IMG/VR virus record: IMGVR_UViG_3300034374_006068
Coordinates: 1 to 28,275 of that record
Length of the DNA stretch: 28,275 nucleotides
Strand: one strand, 5' to 3'
DNA from: a virus
Shown: positions 13,804-22,501 of the stretch, piece by piece
How the letters are laid out: each line of letters begins with the position of its first letter
How positions within the stretch are numbered: position 1 is the first letter of the stretch
Made by a program: the position numbers and the translations under genes
Notes under the pieces: generated by a model
What the model was told of the DNA's origin: nothing
Databases searched by the model: none
Seen by the model: the letters and a program-made list of their open reading frames with translations, nothing else

Positions 13804-13828
13804 CCCCATCAGTGGACGAAGCGGGGCT
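13802..13828. terminator. hairpin at the convergence of the two gene blocks
   Basis: AGCCCC (13802-13807) pairs with GGGGCT (13823-13828) around a 15-base loop, followed on the + strand by TTTAC. It separates the end of the + strand replication operon from the end of the - strand structural operon. The - strand stop codon of the HNH gene (complement of 13829-13831) abuts it. The T-run is short, so termination may be weak or factor-dependent; a two-way role is inferred from position. Confidence 0.5.
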
Positions 13829-14080
13829 TTACGCCATACGAGCGTTGCGGGTACGTTTGAAGCTACGGTTTTTCTTGCGACTCGTAACTTGAAGGTTACT
13901 GCGGTTATTACTTCCGCCTTTGGCTAGAGGCTTTTTATGGTCAACATCTTTGCCGTCGCCTTTGCGAACCTTGCCGGCTTTTTCCATTTGGCGGCGCGCG
14001 CTGTTGCGCTTGGCACGCTTTTTCTTTTGTTCGCTTTTGCCATGATAATTTGCGTATTCGCTCTTGTAGTTACGGGGCAT
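13829..14080 (-). CDS. small basic HNH endonuclease
   Basis: An 83-residue, very basic protein. The HNH core is DVDHKKPLAKGGSNNRSNLQV followed by SRKKN: H48 (with D47 before it), N62 and N71, an H-N-N variant. The Cys pairs that often brace this fold are absent. Small HNH proteins in phages act in DNA packaging with terminase or as free-standing homing-type nucleases. This one is the last gene of the structural operon, nine bases after the giant virion gene, which does not decide between the two roles. It has no nearby intron or intein that I can see. Confidence 0.85.
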   Translation of the reverse strand: MPRNYKSEYANYHGKSEQKKKRAKRNSARRQMEKAGKVRKGDGKDVDHKKPLAKGGSNNRSNLQVTSRKKNRSFKRTRNARMA

Positions 14081-14089
14081 GTTGATTCC

Positions 14090-17000
14090 TTAATCAATAA
14101 TACCTAGCTCTGCGTTTAGCGCCTCTATCTGCCGCTGATTCAACTCTAGCATCTCGCGGTAAATGGCGTCTACGTTCGGGTTACCCCTACGTAGTTCGGA
14201 GCGAAGTGCCGCAGACCGAGCACGTCCGTACTCTCTGCGCAGGTTTCTAATCTCCTGCGTTTGCTTGTACTGCTGTTCGGGCATATTTACTTGGCGCACG
14301 TTGACGCCGAGCAAGCGGCTTATCTCTACCCACGCGTTAGGCTCAGAGCCTAACGGCCCTAGCTTTTCGCTACTCAGTACTCCTAACTTGTCTCCAGTTC
14401 GCATGCCACTCGCGATAAATTGCGGCAGCATGTCGTTGCGCACATACACAAACTTCTTCCAAAAGTTTTCTGCGGCGGTGTCTGTGACGCCTGCGATCTC
14501 TTGTCCTCGGAACGGGTCGTAGTTATTGAGCGCATTAAAAAGCGTGTACAGTGGGCCAGCTGGCGCTAGCGTCTGCGGGACGCCCGTGTTCGCAAGGTTG
14601 AGCACATCAGCCAGTGGGATCATACGACCGACGCCGAAGTACACTGGGTTGTCCTCGTCTCCAAACGGCATACGAATGTAAGAAGGCACGCCCGGTACGC
14701 CCCAGATGTTGTGTTGCATGTAATTATCTAGGAGTAGTCGGCCTTCTTCTTCGTCGTCGTCTCCAGCCATAGATGTGAACACGCTGTTCAGTACGTGTAC
14801 GGCGCCGAGCGTTGCGGCGGCTTTCCACGGCTTTGTAAGCATCAACTTAGACAGCAGAGGGATCATGCGGTACGGCCACGCCACAAACGGCAGTACTGAG
14901 TTCCGCGCGGCGACGATCCACGGGGCGGTAATCGCGTAGTCTACAAACGCTTCTTTGGCAAACCGTGCGGCTTCGTCTTTATCAGCGGCGCCAATGCCGC
15001 CCTTGCGCTCCCTGATTTGCTGGATGCGCGTCATGTACGCCGCGAGTCGGAACACGTTATCTTGGTTGCTGTAAATATCGGCAAGCGCCGCGTCGCCCTT
15101 TCTGATGCCGGCGGCTAGGGCGTCGCGGCCAACGGCCAGCTTAGCGAAGGTGCCCTCCATCTCCGTAAGCACCGCCACTAGGTTGCGGATGCCGCCGTCT
15201 TTGCCTTTGTAGTTTTTGCCGAGCGCGTCTAAAGACGTCTGCGCGTCTCTGCTCACTTCCGCCACGTTAAACGCACCGAGAGTAGCGCCGGACGTCATAA
15301 ACTCCTCGTACAGCTTGAGGTCTTGCCCAGTCAGCTTGCCGCGAGCGCCGTTTATAATAAGTTGAGCGGCTTGTGCGATATTGCCCGCCGGTAAATCGTG
15401 ATAGTACGAGAGTATGACGTTGCCCATCACATTGTTCATGTGAGCGACGGGGCTGTAGACTGTCTTAAACTTCTTCCACGTACGCATAGCGGTACGCGCT
15501 ACGCCTGCGTCTACCAAGGCTTCTTCGCTGAAGTAATCCTCCATCGACGCATACGCAGGGCCAGCCATCCACTTACCTTGCAGGTCACCCCACTCAGAAG
15601 CGTCCTCGGGGATGCGAACCCACGTTCCCGGTCGTCTCGCCTTTCTAAGAAGCTCTTTGGGGTCCATCGCTTTAGAGCCAGCGTCTAGTAACGAGCCTTT
15701 TGGAATTTCCTCGCTCGATTCTTGTTGGATTTTCTTTAGTTCCTCCTCATCTAGTATCCACTTAGCGTCCTTTAAGCCTTCTTGCGCTACGAGTGCCGCC
15801 GTGTTCATACGAGCACCTTCAATACGGCGCGACATATCCTGCATGGTTGCTGTGAGCGAGGCTACAACCTGTACAGGGTTGCGCTCTGTGCCCATCTCCT
15901 CCACGGTTCGGCGGCGAGACATACGTACGTCGGTTTGGGATAGCAACTTTTCGGTTCTGTAGGGCAAAAGGTCGTCCATGTCAGGTACGAGGTTTTTGCT
16001 CCTAACAAGATTTTCGTCAATCCCTTGTTCTACAAAGTACGTGTCCCCGGTAGCGGCGTTGTACATTTTGTAAAAATCGCGGCCCGGCTTCAGACTGCTG
16101 AGTTGCTTGCCGTTCTTCGTAATAACCCAGTCCATAGACTGCGTGGCTGTTTTAAAGTTCTTAGCTCTAGCGGCCTCTGAAATACCTACGTTGCCCGCAG
16201 CGCGATCAATCATACGGCGGTAGCGCGGGTTGTCGGACAGCGCAAGTATGTCGTCTAGCGTGAAGTCTTCCTGCCCTTCGCGCATAACGCGCAGGCGCTT
16301 GGCTTCTGACAGCAGTTCTTCCATACCGGCCACTGTCTTCTTTACCATATCTACGTGCGCAGGGTTGTTTAGCGCTTTGGCTAGCTTATCGTCGTCGCGC
16401 TCACCAAGGTAGTCAACCAGCGCCTGTTGCGCGTTTGAGTCCATGCTCCGCAAAGTCTCATAGGCGGCATACGCTGTAGCCGACACGTTTTGCCTATTGC
16501 GCGCGTACTCGTGGAGCAAGTTGCGGAATTGCTCGGTCGTGCCGTATTTATCTACGACACCAACCACTACGGCGCGGACAGCGGCAGACAGCGGGTTCTC
16601 TTGGGATACGAAGTTGGCAAATTTGTCCGCCGACCATTTACCCAAGCCGTCCACTAACTGCGCCCACGTCTCTTTCCCAAACAGTTGTGCCACGGCGTTC
16701 ATAGTGGTGCGACCTAGTTGGTCAAACACAGTAAGGTCTTGTCTGGTTTTGCGTTTAGCTTGCGGCACGGCTGTTTCTGCTTTACCCGCCGCTACCTCGT
16801 CAAATCGCGCTTGCTCAGCTTCTGCCGCCGCATCTTGCCGCTTTTTCTTTTCATCTTCTCTAAACTTATTAGTGTCCTCGGTGACCTTTTCACGGCCTTT
16901 GTTGCTTTCTGCGGCCTTTTGCTTGGCGCTCTGCGACTTCGCCACCATGTCAGGGGGTAGGTTATTGAAGTCTATAGCGGCCTTTACTGCGGCGGGTTTG

Positions 17001-20000
17001 CCTTTTTTATCGGCAGAGAACGCGAACGCGGTCAACGAGTCATCGGACCGAGCATAAATGTTACCCAACAATGAAGACGTGGCGTCCATGTAGCTGGACA
17101 GCATGGAGTTTTTCACGGCTTTGATGCCTAGCAGTGCCTTTATTCTCGTAACAAAAAACTGCCACAAGTTTTTTGCCCCGCCTGCTTTAGCCGCCTTTAG
17201 AGTTGCTTTGTCTCGTATAGGGGTAGCGGCCATAACTTTTTGGAGCGTAGCATCGGTCATGCCGTACGCTACAAACTCGTCAAGGCCGGGGTCAGTCGCG
17301 CCGTAACTAGCATACCCTCTCCCTTGGTACTCAGCCGGGTCGGTCTCGCTTATTATGGTATATAGCTGGGATAGTTCTTCCGGTGAAAGCTCAAGTGTTG
17401 GGTTTAGACCTGTTCGGTCAAACTTCAGCTTGTCCTCAACTATTTTGAAGCGGCTTTTAAACTCACTCCTAAACTCACTCCGCAAAGCGTCTAACGCGGC
17501 GATAATCTCTGGGTCGCGACGTTGCCTAAGCGCGCCTAGCGTTACAGCGTGCATAACCTCGTGCAAAACGATAGCTTCGTTTTGGCCGTCTGACGCTAAA
17601 AACATTGTGTACTGCGCGCTACCTACAGCACGGGGCTGAACCAACCCATACGCTTCGGCGCTTTTTGCGTCTACGGGGCTAATAATAAGTTCTATGTTGT
17701 TAAAGAACCCGTTGCGCTCACCTATTTTTAGTAAGTGGCCCGCCAGCAATTTGGTGGTAGGCGAAGGCGAGACGTCTCTATAGTGCGCAAGCATAGCGCC
17801 TACAGGTGTAGAGGCTCTTTTTTCCGCTAAACGCTGGTCTATCAGCTTAGCCAGTCTAGGCGTGTTAGTTTTGGCAACGGGTCGCCCCGAAGTCGTTTGC
17901 CCTACTACGCTGTTATACCCGTAGGTTACCTTCTCGTCAGGGGCAATGCCCGGCACTTCTATCGCTTGGTCAACCGCGTCTCTAGTTTGGGTTCTTTCTG
18001 GGCTAAAGTTAAAAAGCTGGCCTTCACGATACCGCCGGTTATAGATGTGGAATCTAATCGCGGGGGACGACTCATAATTCGACCCTTTGGTAACCGAAGT
18101 GACCTCACCCTGCGCCCTTTGCGTATCGCGTTTCATCAGCCACTGAACTACTCGCAGGTTGTTTCTACCAACCAGCTGTTCTATTTCATCGATCGCGTCG
18201 GCGATTCTCTGCGCACGGGCTTCCAACGAAATCACGCCAAGCCCAGATTTCTCTGGTGGAGTGGACACTACACCTCGGACTAAATCGGCCTGCGCGTCTA
18301 ATTCCTCGGGCGTAAACGCTATGTCTTGTTCAGCGGCAAAGTCTGGCCCCGGTATCGACCTGTTCGGCTCTAGCTCATTGGTTGCTCCGACTTGAAGCAT
18401 GCGGGTACTAGGGTAGACTTTAGTGAACATCTCATACGACGTCGTAGCCCTGTGCAGTTCTTCAAACGCCGCTACAAGCTGTCGGCTTTGCGCGTTGTTG
18501 TCGGTGTCCAGCCATTTATTTATGGCGTTCACCAGATTTATAGTATTGCGGACTCCTCTCTCGTTTTTGTCGCTTGCGGCTCGACTGGCTTCGGCGGGGG
18601 TGATGCCTCTCGCTAAGTGCGCCACAGCTTTAAACATGTCTGGCGTCATCAACTTCTTCTCTATTACGCCGTTAGTAGTAGTGCCGGGGTCGCCATACAC
18701 CTCGTCTAGCGAATTAGCCATCGGCGTACCGAACGCTTCTTCAAAGTTCGTGCTAGTCAGCCTACGGCCTAAATTAATCAACTTAGGCTTAACATCTTCT
18801 GCCTTAGCCTTGGCTTTTACCGGCGGAATAGTGTCGCTTTCTTCTAAGTCAAGCGAGTCAAATATGCCGTCAAAGCCGTCCTCAACCGCAACCTTTTGCG
18901 TAGGTTGGTCTGGCGCGGCTTCTTGTTGCGCCGTGTCTTGGTCTATAAATTCAGCGGGAGTCACCGGCGCGGCTTCTTGTTGCGCCGTGTCTTGGTCTAT
19001 AAATTCAGCGGGAGTCACCGGCGCGGCGCCTTTAGGGTCTGTGCCACGAAAGTCGGGTATAGCTCCCTGCTCTACGTACGTTTTAAACGCATCGCTGTTT
19101 AAAATTGTCTGCTTGCGGCTGTTGCTGAGTACAGATGTGGGTAAGGCTTCTAGTTCCGCCGCTGACTTCACGTTGAGCACGGCGTCGATAGACTTCTTGC
19201 CTATGCCTTTTATGCCCTTGAGTTCTGTTTCCAGCGTAGCACGCGCGGCTTGCCTATCTTCGGCACTTGCTTCCGCTCCTGCCGCCGCCTGTTGCCGAGT
19301 CTCAAAATCAACCCCTTCTGCGTCTTCACGCCGTATAGCGGTAAACCCTATCGTCGGGTTTTCTCTAGTGCCGCCACCTGTTCGGATAATGTCGAAGTCC
19401 GCCGCGTTGTCGCCTCGACGGGTCAGGGCTGCTTTGGCGGCGCCTTCTGTTTTAAATAGCTCTCCGCTCTTGGTTCTTACGCCCTCGCGCTTGGCACGGC
19501 TAAGGCGCTCTACTTCCTGCCCCGCCTCTGGGAGTTCGGTGGTTTCTCGGCGCGTGGGAACGTAGCGTTCGGGGACAGGCTCGGGGGTGGCGCCGCGAAG
19601 CCCAGTAAACCCTGCGCCCATAGCAGAGCCAAGGAGAAGCCCGCCAGCCGCCGCAGAGCCTAACCCTTCGGTTATGTCTTCGCCAAGGGCTAAGTTCGTT
19701 ATAGCCTGTTCTGAGAGCGACTGGGGCAGTTCTTCAAACACACCCTCGCGGATGCCGCCCAGCGCCATACGGTTCAAAAGCCGGCCTTTACCTGCACCGG
19801 CTCCGCCTACAAGGGCGATGTCAATATCGCCAGCTTGCTCTAGCCCTCGACCCACGGCACCCGTTAGCCCTTGCTGTTGGGCCATTTTGCCGATGAGTCG
19901 GTTGCTTCCCCCAGAGATTAAACCGGTAGCGATACCAGCGGGGATACCCGCTAAACGCTGAAAGTAATCGCCCCCTTCCTCGCCAATAGCGCCAGCGGCC

Positions 20001-20506
20001 AGAGCACCTGCTACGGTGCCCTCGGCGATAGCCGCTCGCGCTGGAGCAGACAACTTAGGAGCGGCAGCGCCAAGTCCTAGACCTACTTGTCTAGTGGCGA
20101 CTAGAGCCGGCAAGGTTTCCACAAGAGCGCCCACGCCCAATGCTGGGTCGCGTGCAATAGCGCGGAGGTACGTCCCCGCGTCATCGAAAAACCCTTCTGT
20201 TTGGGCTAGCTCTTGCGCAAGCCTCGCCTGTTCTGCTTGCCTTTGCGGAGAGTACAGGGCTTCGCCCATACCCTGCCTAAGCTCGCCTATCCCTTGACTA
20301 ACCCCGCCCAAACCGGGAACCAGCCCAGCAACGCCCTGCGGGATGGCGGCAATCCCACTAAGGAAGTCTACTCCTAAATCAGAGACGCGCCTAAGCCCTG
20401 CCCCTTGATCGGCAAGGTCGATTGCTTGGTTGTAGTCGGGTCGGAGGGGCGCCAGCAGGCTAGACCCGCGTGCAATCTCCTCGGGAGTCGGGTTTAGTAA
20501 GGACAT
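14090..20506 (-). CDS. giant virion protein with HhH, HExxH and LPD38-like domains
   Basis: A 2138-residue protein, start coupled to the preceding gene by TAATG. The N-terminal about 310 residues are Gly/Ala-rich and hydrophobic in patches. A short domain with the pattern F.TEGAAKAALTRRG (about 345-395) follows, then a helix-hairpin-helix IKGIGKKSIDAVL (about 430-445) and a duplicated 18-residue linker (about 496-532). A zinc-peptidase-like HEVMHA motif lies at H982-E983-H986. A charged coiled coil occupies about 1190-1255. The C-terminal third has YSPVAHMNNVMGN (about 1685), a FVDYAITAPW segment and LPFVAWPYRMIPLL, which I recognise as the LPD38-type domain of large polyvalent phage proteins. 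Such proteins are packaged and ejected into the host with the DNA. Ejection and peptidase activity are inferred. Confidence 0.82.
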   Translation of the reverse strand: MSLLNPTPEEIARGSSLLAPLRPDYNQAIDLADQGAGLRRVSDLGVDFLSGIAAIPQGVAGLVPGLGGVSQGIGELRQGMGEALYSPQRQAEQARLAQELAQTEGFFDDAGTYLRAIARDPALGVGALVETLPALVATRQVGLGLGAAAPKLSAPARAAIAEGTVAGALAAGAIGEEGGDYFQRLAGIPAGIATGLISGGSNRLIGKMAQQQGLTGAVGRGLEQAGDIDIALVGGAGAGKGRLLNRMALGGIREGVFEELPQSLSEQAITNLALGEDITEGLGSAAAGGLLLGSAMGAGFTGLRGATPEPVPERYVPTRRETTELPEAGQEVERLSRAKREGVRTKSGELFKTEGAAKAALTRRGDNAADFDIIRTGGGTRENPTIGFTAIRREDAEGVDFETRQQAAAGAEASAEDRQAARATLETELKGIKGIGKKSIDAVLNVKSAAELEALPTSVLSNSRKQTILNSDAFKTYVEQGAIPDFRGTDPKGAAPVTPAEFIDQDTAQQEAAPVTPAEFIDQDTAQQEAAPDQPTQKVAVEDGFDGIFDSLDLEESDTIPPVKAKAKAEDVKPKLINLGRRLTSTNFEEAFGTPMANSLDEVYGDPGTTTNGVIEKKLMTPDMFKAVAHLARGITPAEASRAASDKNERGVRNTINLVNAINKWLDTDNNAQSRQLVAAFEELHRATTSYEMFTKVYPSTRMLQVGATNELEPNRSIPGPDFAAEQDIAFTPEELDAQADLVRGVVSTPPEKSGLGVISLEARAQRIADAIDEIEQLVGRNNLRVVQWLMKRDTQRAQGEVTSVTKGSNYESSPAIRFHIYNRRYREGQLFNFSPERTQTRDAVDQAIEVPGIAPDEKVTYGYNSVVGQTTSGRPVAKTNTPRLAKLIDQRLAEKRASTPVGAMLAHYRDVSPSPTTKLLAGHLLKIGERNGFFNNIELIISPVDAKSAEAYGLVQPRAVGSAQYTMFLASDGQNEAIVLHEVMHAVTLGALRQRRDPEIIAALDALRSEFRSEFKSRFKIVEDKLKFDRTGLNPTLELSPEELSQLYTIISETDPAEYQGRGYASYGATDPGLDEFVAYGMTDATLQKVMAATPIRDKATLKAAKAGGAKNLWQFFVTRIKALLGIKAVKNSMLSSYMDATSSLLGNIYARSDDSLTAFAFSADKKGKPAAVKAAIDFNNLPPDMVAKSQSAKQKAAESNKGREKVTEDTNKFREDEKKKRQDAAAEAEQARFDEVAAGKAETAVPQAKRKTRQDLTVFDQLGRTTMNAVAQLFGKETWAQLVDGLGKWSADKFANFVSQENPLSAAVRAVVVGVVDKYGTTEQFRNLLHEYARNRQNVSATAYAAYETLRSMDSNAQQALVDYLGERDDDKLAKALNNPAHVDMVKKTVAGMEELLSEAKRLRVMREGQEDFTLDDILALSDNPRYRRMIDRAAGNVGISEAARAKNFKTATQSMDWVITKNGKQLSSLKPGRDFYKMYNAATGDTYFVEQGIDENLVRSKNLVPDMDDLLPYRTEKLLSQTDVRMSRRRTVEEMGTERNPVQVVASLTATMQDMSRRIEGARMNTAALVAQEGLKDAKWILDEEELKKIQQESSEEIPKGSLLDAGSKAMDPKELLRKARRPGTWVRIPEDASEWGDLQGKWMAGPAYASMEDYFSEEALVDAGVARTAMRTWKKFKTVYSPVAHMNNVMGNVILSYYHDLPAGNIAQAAQLIINGARGKLTGQDLKLYEEFMTSGATLGAFNVAEVSRDAQTSLDALGKNYKGKDGGIRNLVAVLTEMEGTFAKLAVGRDALAAGIRKGDAALADIYSNQDNVFRLAAYMTRIQQIRERKGGIGAADKDEAARFAKEAFVDYAITAPWIVAARNSVLPFVAWPYRMIPLLSKLMLTKPWKAAATLGAVHVLNSVFTSMAGDDDEEEGRLLLDNYMQHNIWGVPGVPSYIRMPFGDEDNPVYFGVGRMIPLADVLNLANTGVPQTLAPAGPLYTLFNALNNYDPFRGQEIAGVTDTAAENFWKKFVYVRNDMLPQFIASGMRTGDKLGVLSSEKLGPLGSEPNAWVEISRLLGVNVRQVNMPEQQYKQTQEIRNLRREYGRARSAALRSELRRGNPNVDAIYREMLELNQRQIEALNAELGIID
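18912..19027 (-). repeat. Perfect 54-bp tandem duplication in the giant protein gene
   Basis: Two identical 54-bp units (18912-18965 and 18966-19019), followed by eight bases of a third, encode an 18-residue linker (AAPVTPAEFIDQDTAQQE) twice. No base differs between the copies, so the duplication looks recent. It sits between the HhH segment and the middle of the protein. Confidence 0.97.
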
Positions 20507-21621
20507 TAAGCATCATCCGCCATCATCGCTTTTTCGACCATCGCTTTAATAGTCTTCATGCCGTAAAACCGCACGGCTTCCGCAGGGAACACATAGTCGC
20601 CCGTGTCTAGCCCAGCCGTTTTGCCTTCGGCTGTGGGGTTTTCCATACTAACTTCGCCGCCATCGGCAAGCCGTACTCTACCCGGCTCGGCGTATTTTTC
20701 CGGGTCTAGTCCTAGCATCTCCAGCAGGTCTCTAACTCCCTGCGACCGCCCGAAGGGGTCTTTGTCTTGACCCGTCACAGAGTCTCTAGTCAAATTTAAG
20801 TACGTTTCGAGACCGCCTATATTGGCTTGCGTTACCCCTAGGTTGTTAGCAAGGATGTTACCCAGCTCGGCCACATCCGTAGCCCTCTGCTGCAAGCCGG
20901 CATTCGCTAGAATCTGCGCCAAATCCCGTTGCATCGCGTTACGGTCAACGCCAGACTTATACTCAGCCTGCCCAATCTCCTCGGCTAGCCGTGCTTCGTC
21001 GAGCGCCTGCTTCTGGGACAACAACCCTTGGCGCCCACCTTCGCGGACGCTATCTGCGGCCAGCGCCCTAGACGCTTGGCGGTCTTGAATAGCCATTCTG
21101 AGCAAGTCTGGCGTAACAAAGCCGACTTGGTTCATGCGGTCGTAGAAATCACCCTGCTTAGCGGCCCGCTCCATAGCCAGATTCTCGCGCATAGCCTGCT
21201 GTCTGTTAGGGATATTGATAGCCGTACGGCTCTCGTAGCGGGGCATAAACTCGGCAGAAGACGCGAGGTCAATAGCCCTGCGGGTCAAATCATCAGCCGA
21301 GTACTGAGGGGGCGTAAAGGCAAAAGTTCGGGCCACACTGTCTTTTATACGCTGGTCCCTATCTATACGCTGGCCCATATCGGGCGAATCGTTAAGGTTT
21401 GTATTTTGCAACGGGGCAGTGTCAGCCTTACCCGCAGGGGCTGTATCCGCAGGGGGCGCAGGGGGCGCAGGGGGCGCAGGGGGCGCAGGGGGCGCAGGGT
21501 TCCCCCTTTGGTTAGCACGAGCGCGCGCTATACCGCTGTTATTGCTAGAGTTAGTGGGGATGCCTAGCGCCTGTGTAAGCGAAGCTGCTTGTTCCCTCTC
21601 TAGTGCCGGGTTTCTAGCCAT
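20506..21621 (-). CDS. virion-associated protein (371 aa) with Pro-rich repeat and DGG/YVFP C-terminal module
   Basis: The start is TAATG-coupled to the adaptor gene. After a short helix, residues about 42-58 are a (Pro-Pro-Ala)n run encoded by a 9-bp tandem repeat. Residues about 100-290 are helical and rich in Gln/Arg/Ala, like internal or portal-associated virion proteins. The C-terminus carries LADGGEV, then LDTGDYVFPAEAVRFYG and KAMVEKA, a module also found at the end of the 252-aa protein near the right edge. The position between the head-tail adaptor and the giant protein suggests a connector, tail or internal core protein. No enzyme motif. Exact role unknown. Confidence 0.8.
   Translation of the reverse strand: MARNPALEREQAASLTQALGIPTNSSNNSGIARARANQRGNPAPPAPPAPPAPPAPPADTAPAGKADTAPLQNTNLNDSPDMGQRIDRDQRIKDSVARTFAFTPPQYSADDLTRRAIDLASSAEFMPRYESRTAINIPNRQQAMRENLAMERAAKQGDFYDRMNQVGFVTPDLLRMAIQDRQASRALAADSVREGGRQGLLSQKQALDEARLAEEIGQAEYKSGVDRNAMQRDLAQILANAGLQQRATDVAELGNILANNLGVTQANIGGLETYLNLTRDSVTGQDKDPFGRSQGVRDLLEMLGLDPEKYAEPGRVRLADGGEVSMENPTAEGKTAGLDTGDYVFPAEAVRFYGMKTIKAMVEKAMMADDA
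21451..21495 (-). repeat. 9-bp tandem repeat (AGGGGGCGC)x5 coding Pro-Pro-Ala
   Basis: Five perfect copies of the 9-mer (as read on the + strand) form the Pro-rich linker of the 371-aa virion protein; partial units continue on the right. The unit is in frame, so copy-number change alters only linker length. Confidence 0.95.
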
Positions 21622-22253
21622 TACCGTTTACCTCCTGTCCACGAGCGCAGGGGCGCACGGGGCGATGTGCGTAGCAGATAGTCCATACGCTTAGCTTCCA
21701 GAACGCCAAGCTCCCAGCGCTGCATAAACGTCGTCGCAGTGCCTACGTTGTTACCATCTACATCGTTAGTGATAAGTGCTTTGTGTGCCGCGAAGTCCGC
21801 GAGCAGCAACTGCCACTCAGCAGGGACAACCGGATCGTCGCTAGCGCCAAACCCTTCTTCGGGCAAGGCGGCTATAATTAAATCTACAATGTACGCGGCA
21901 TCTGGTGTGGGGTAAAACGTAACATTGCGTGTGGGAAAACCAGTAACATACCCCGTAGGCTTACCCCTAGCACTACGCAGATAGACAGTACTGCTTGGCG
22001 CAGTTAGCCGGTCTACAGGCGTGTCGTCTATGTGTGCGAAGACAACCTTTAGTGTGTTTTCTGGTAACGCGTAGGTGCTGGAGTCCGCAGCTGTGGTCAC
22101 CGACTCCTCTACTACGTTCAGGTGCGTGCGCATACAAAATAGCCGCTCCGCCTCTTGCAGAGCGGTTAGTAGGAAGTCGTCTGACCAAAGATACGGCTCA
22201 GTAGAATCAGCCAACAACGTGCGTGTATACGCGATTAACTCTGAGCCGGTCAT
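21621..22253 (-). CDS. head-tail adaptor/connector protein
   Basis: A 210-residue protein. The N-terminal helices (ELIAYTRTLLADS, then WSDDFLLTALQEAERLFC), the central strand region with YALPENTLKV and a TFYPTPDAAY segment, and the C-terminal helices around WQLLLADFAAHKAL are the pattern of phage adaptor proteins (DUF6682-like; P22 gp4/T7 gp11-like role) that sit below the portal. The location after the capsid genes and before the internal/tail protein genes fits. It begins three bases after the 76-aa gene ends and ends in a TAATG overlap with the next gene. Confidence 0.78.
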   Translation of the reverse strand: MTGSELIAYTRTLLADSTEPYLWSDDFLLTALQEAERLFCMRTHLNVVEESVTTAADSSTYALPENTLKVVFAHIDDTPVDRLTAPSSTVYLRSARGKPTGYVTGFPTRNVTFYPTPDAAYIVDLIIAALPEEGFGASDDPVVPAEWQLLLADFAAHKALITNDVDGNNVGTATTFMQRWELGVLEAKRMDYLLRTSPRAPLRSWTGGKR

Positions 22254-22256
22254 GTA

Positions 22257-22487
22257 TTACTCCTCGCCAAAGAGAGAGTCTAGGTCATCCTCTGATTTTA
22301 CTTCAGATTCTTCCTCAACGATAGGCTTAGGCTCAGCTTTTGGCTTAGCTTTAGCTTTTGGCTTAGGTGCAGGGGTAGGCTCCGGCGTAGGCTCGTCTTC
22401 TACCTCTACCATATCTTCTCGGGTCGCTAATGCAGCGGTATAGATATACAAATCACCCGTTTTTTCGTGTCGAAGCATCTTAGGCAT
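22257..22487 (-). CDS. small Pro/Lys/Glu-rich protein (76 aa) with acidic DLDSLF tail
   Basis: A likely ribosome-binding site AAGGAA lies upstream of ATG 22485-22487. The first 25 residues (MPKMLRHEKTGDLYIYTAALA) look like a short folded segment; the rest is a low-complexity linker of Pro, Lys, Ala and Glu that ends EDDLDSLFGEE. It is the first gene after the intrinsic terminator that closes the capsid genes. Small proteins in this place in other phages are head or connector accessories. The tail closely matches that of the SSB candidate. Function unknown. Confidence 0.7.
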   Translation of the reverse strand: MPKMLRHEKTGDLYIYTAALATREDMVEVEDEPTPEPTPAPKPKAKAKPKAEPKPIVEEESEVKSEDDLDSLFGEE

Positions 22488-22501
22488 AATTCACATTCCT
22501 T

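Noticed and set aside
13709-13828. tRNA or att site in the convergence gap
   Set aside because: No cloverleaf or T-arm consensus could be found, and only the short hairpin is evident.
13829-14080. HNH gene as part of a homing intron or intein
   Set aside because: The neighbouring giant gene is uninterrupted and no intron-like or splice-like sequence flanks the HNH gene.
18912-19027. Possible mobile-element or attachment-site direct repeat
   Set aside because: The two copies are adjacent, in frame, and encode a linker; nothing is inserted between them.
18423-19565. 380-codon open frame on the + strand
   Set aside because: It lies wholly antisense to the giant virion gene, is Ser/Ala-rich low-complexity sequence, and includes the reverse of the 54-bp repeats; it has no recognisable domain.
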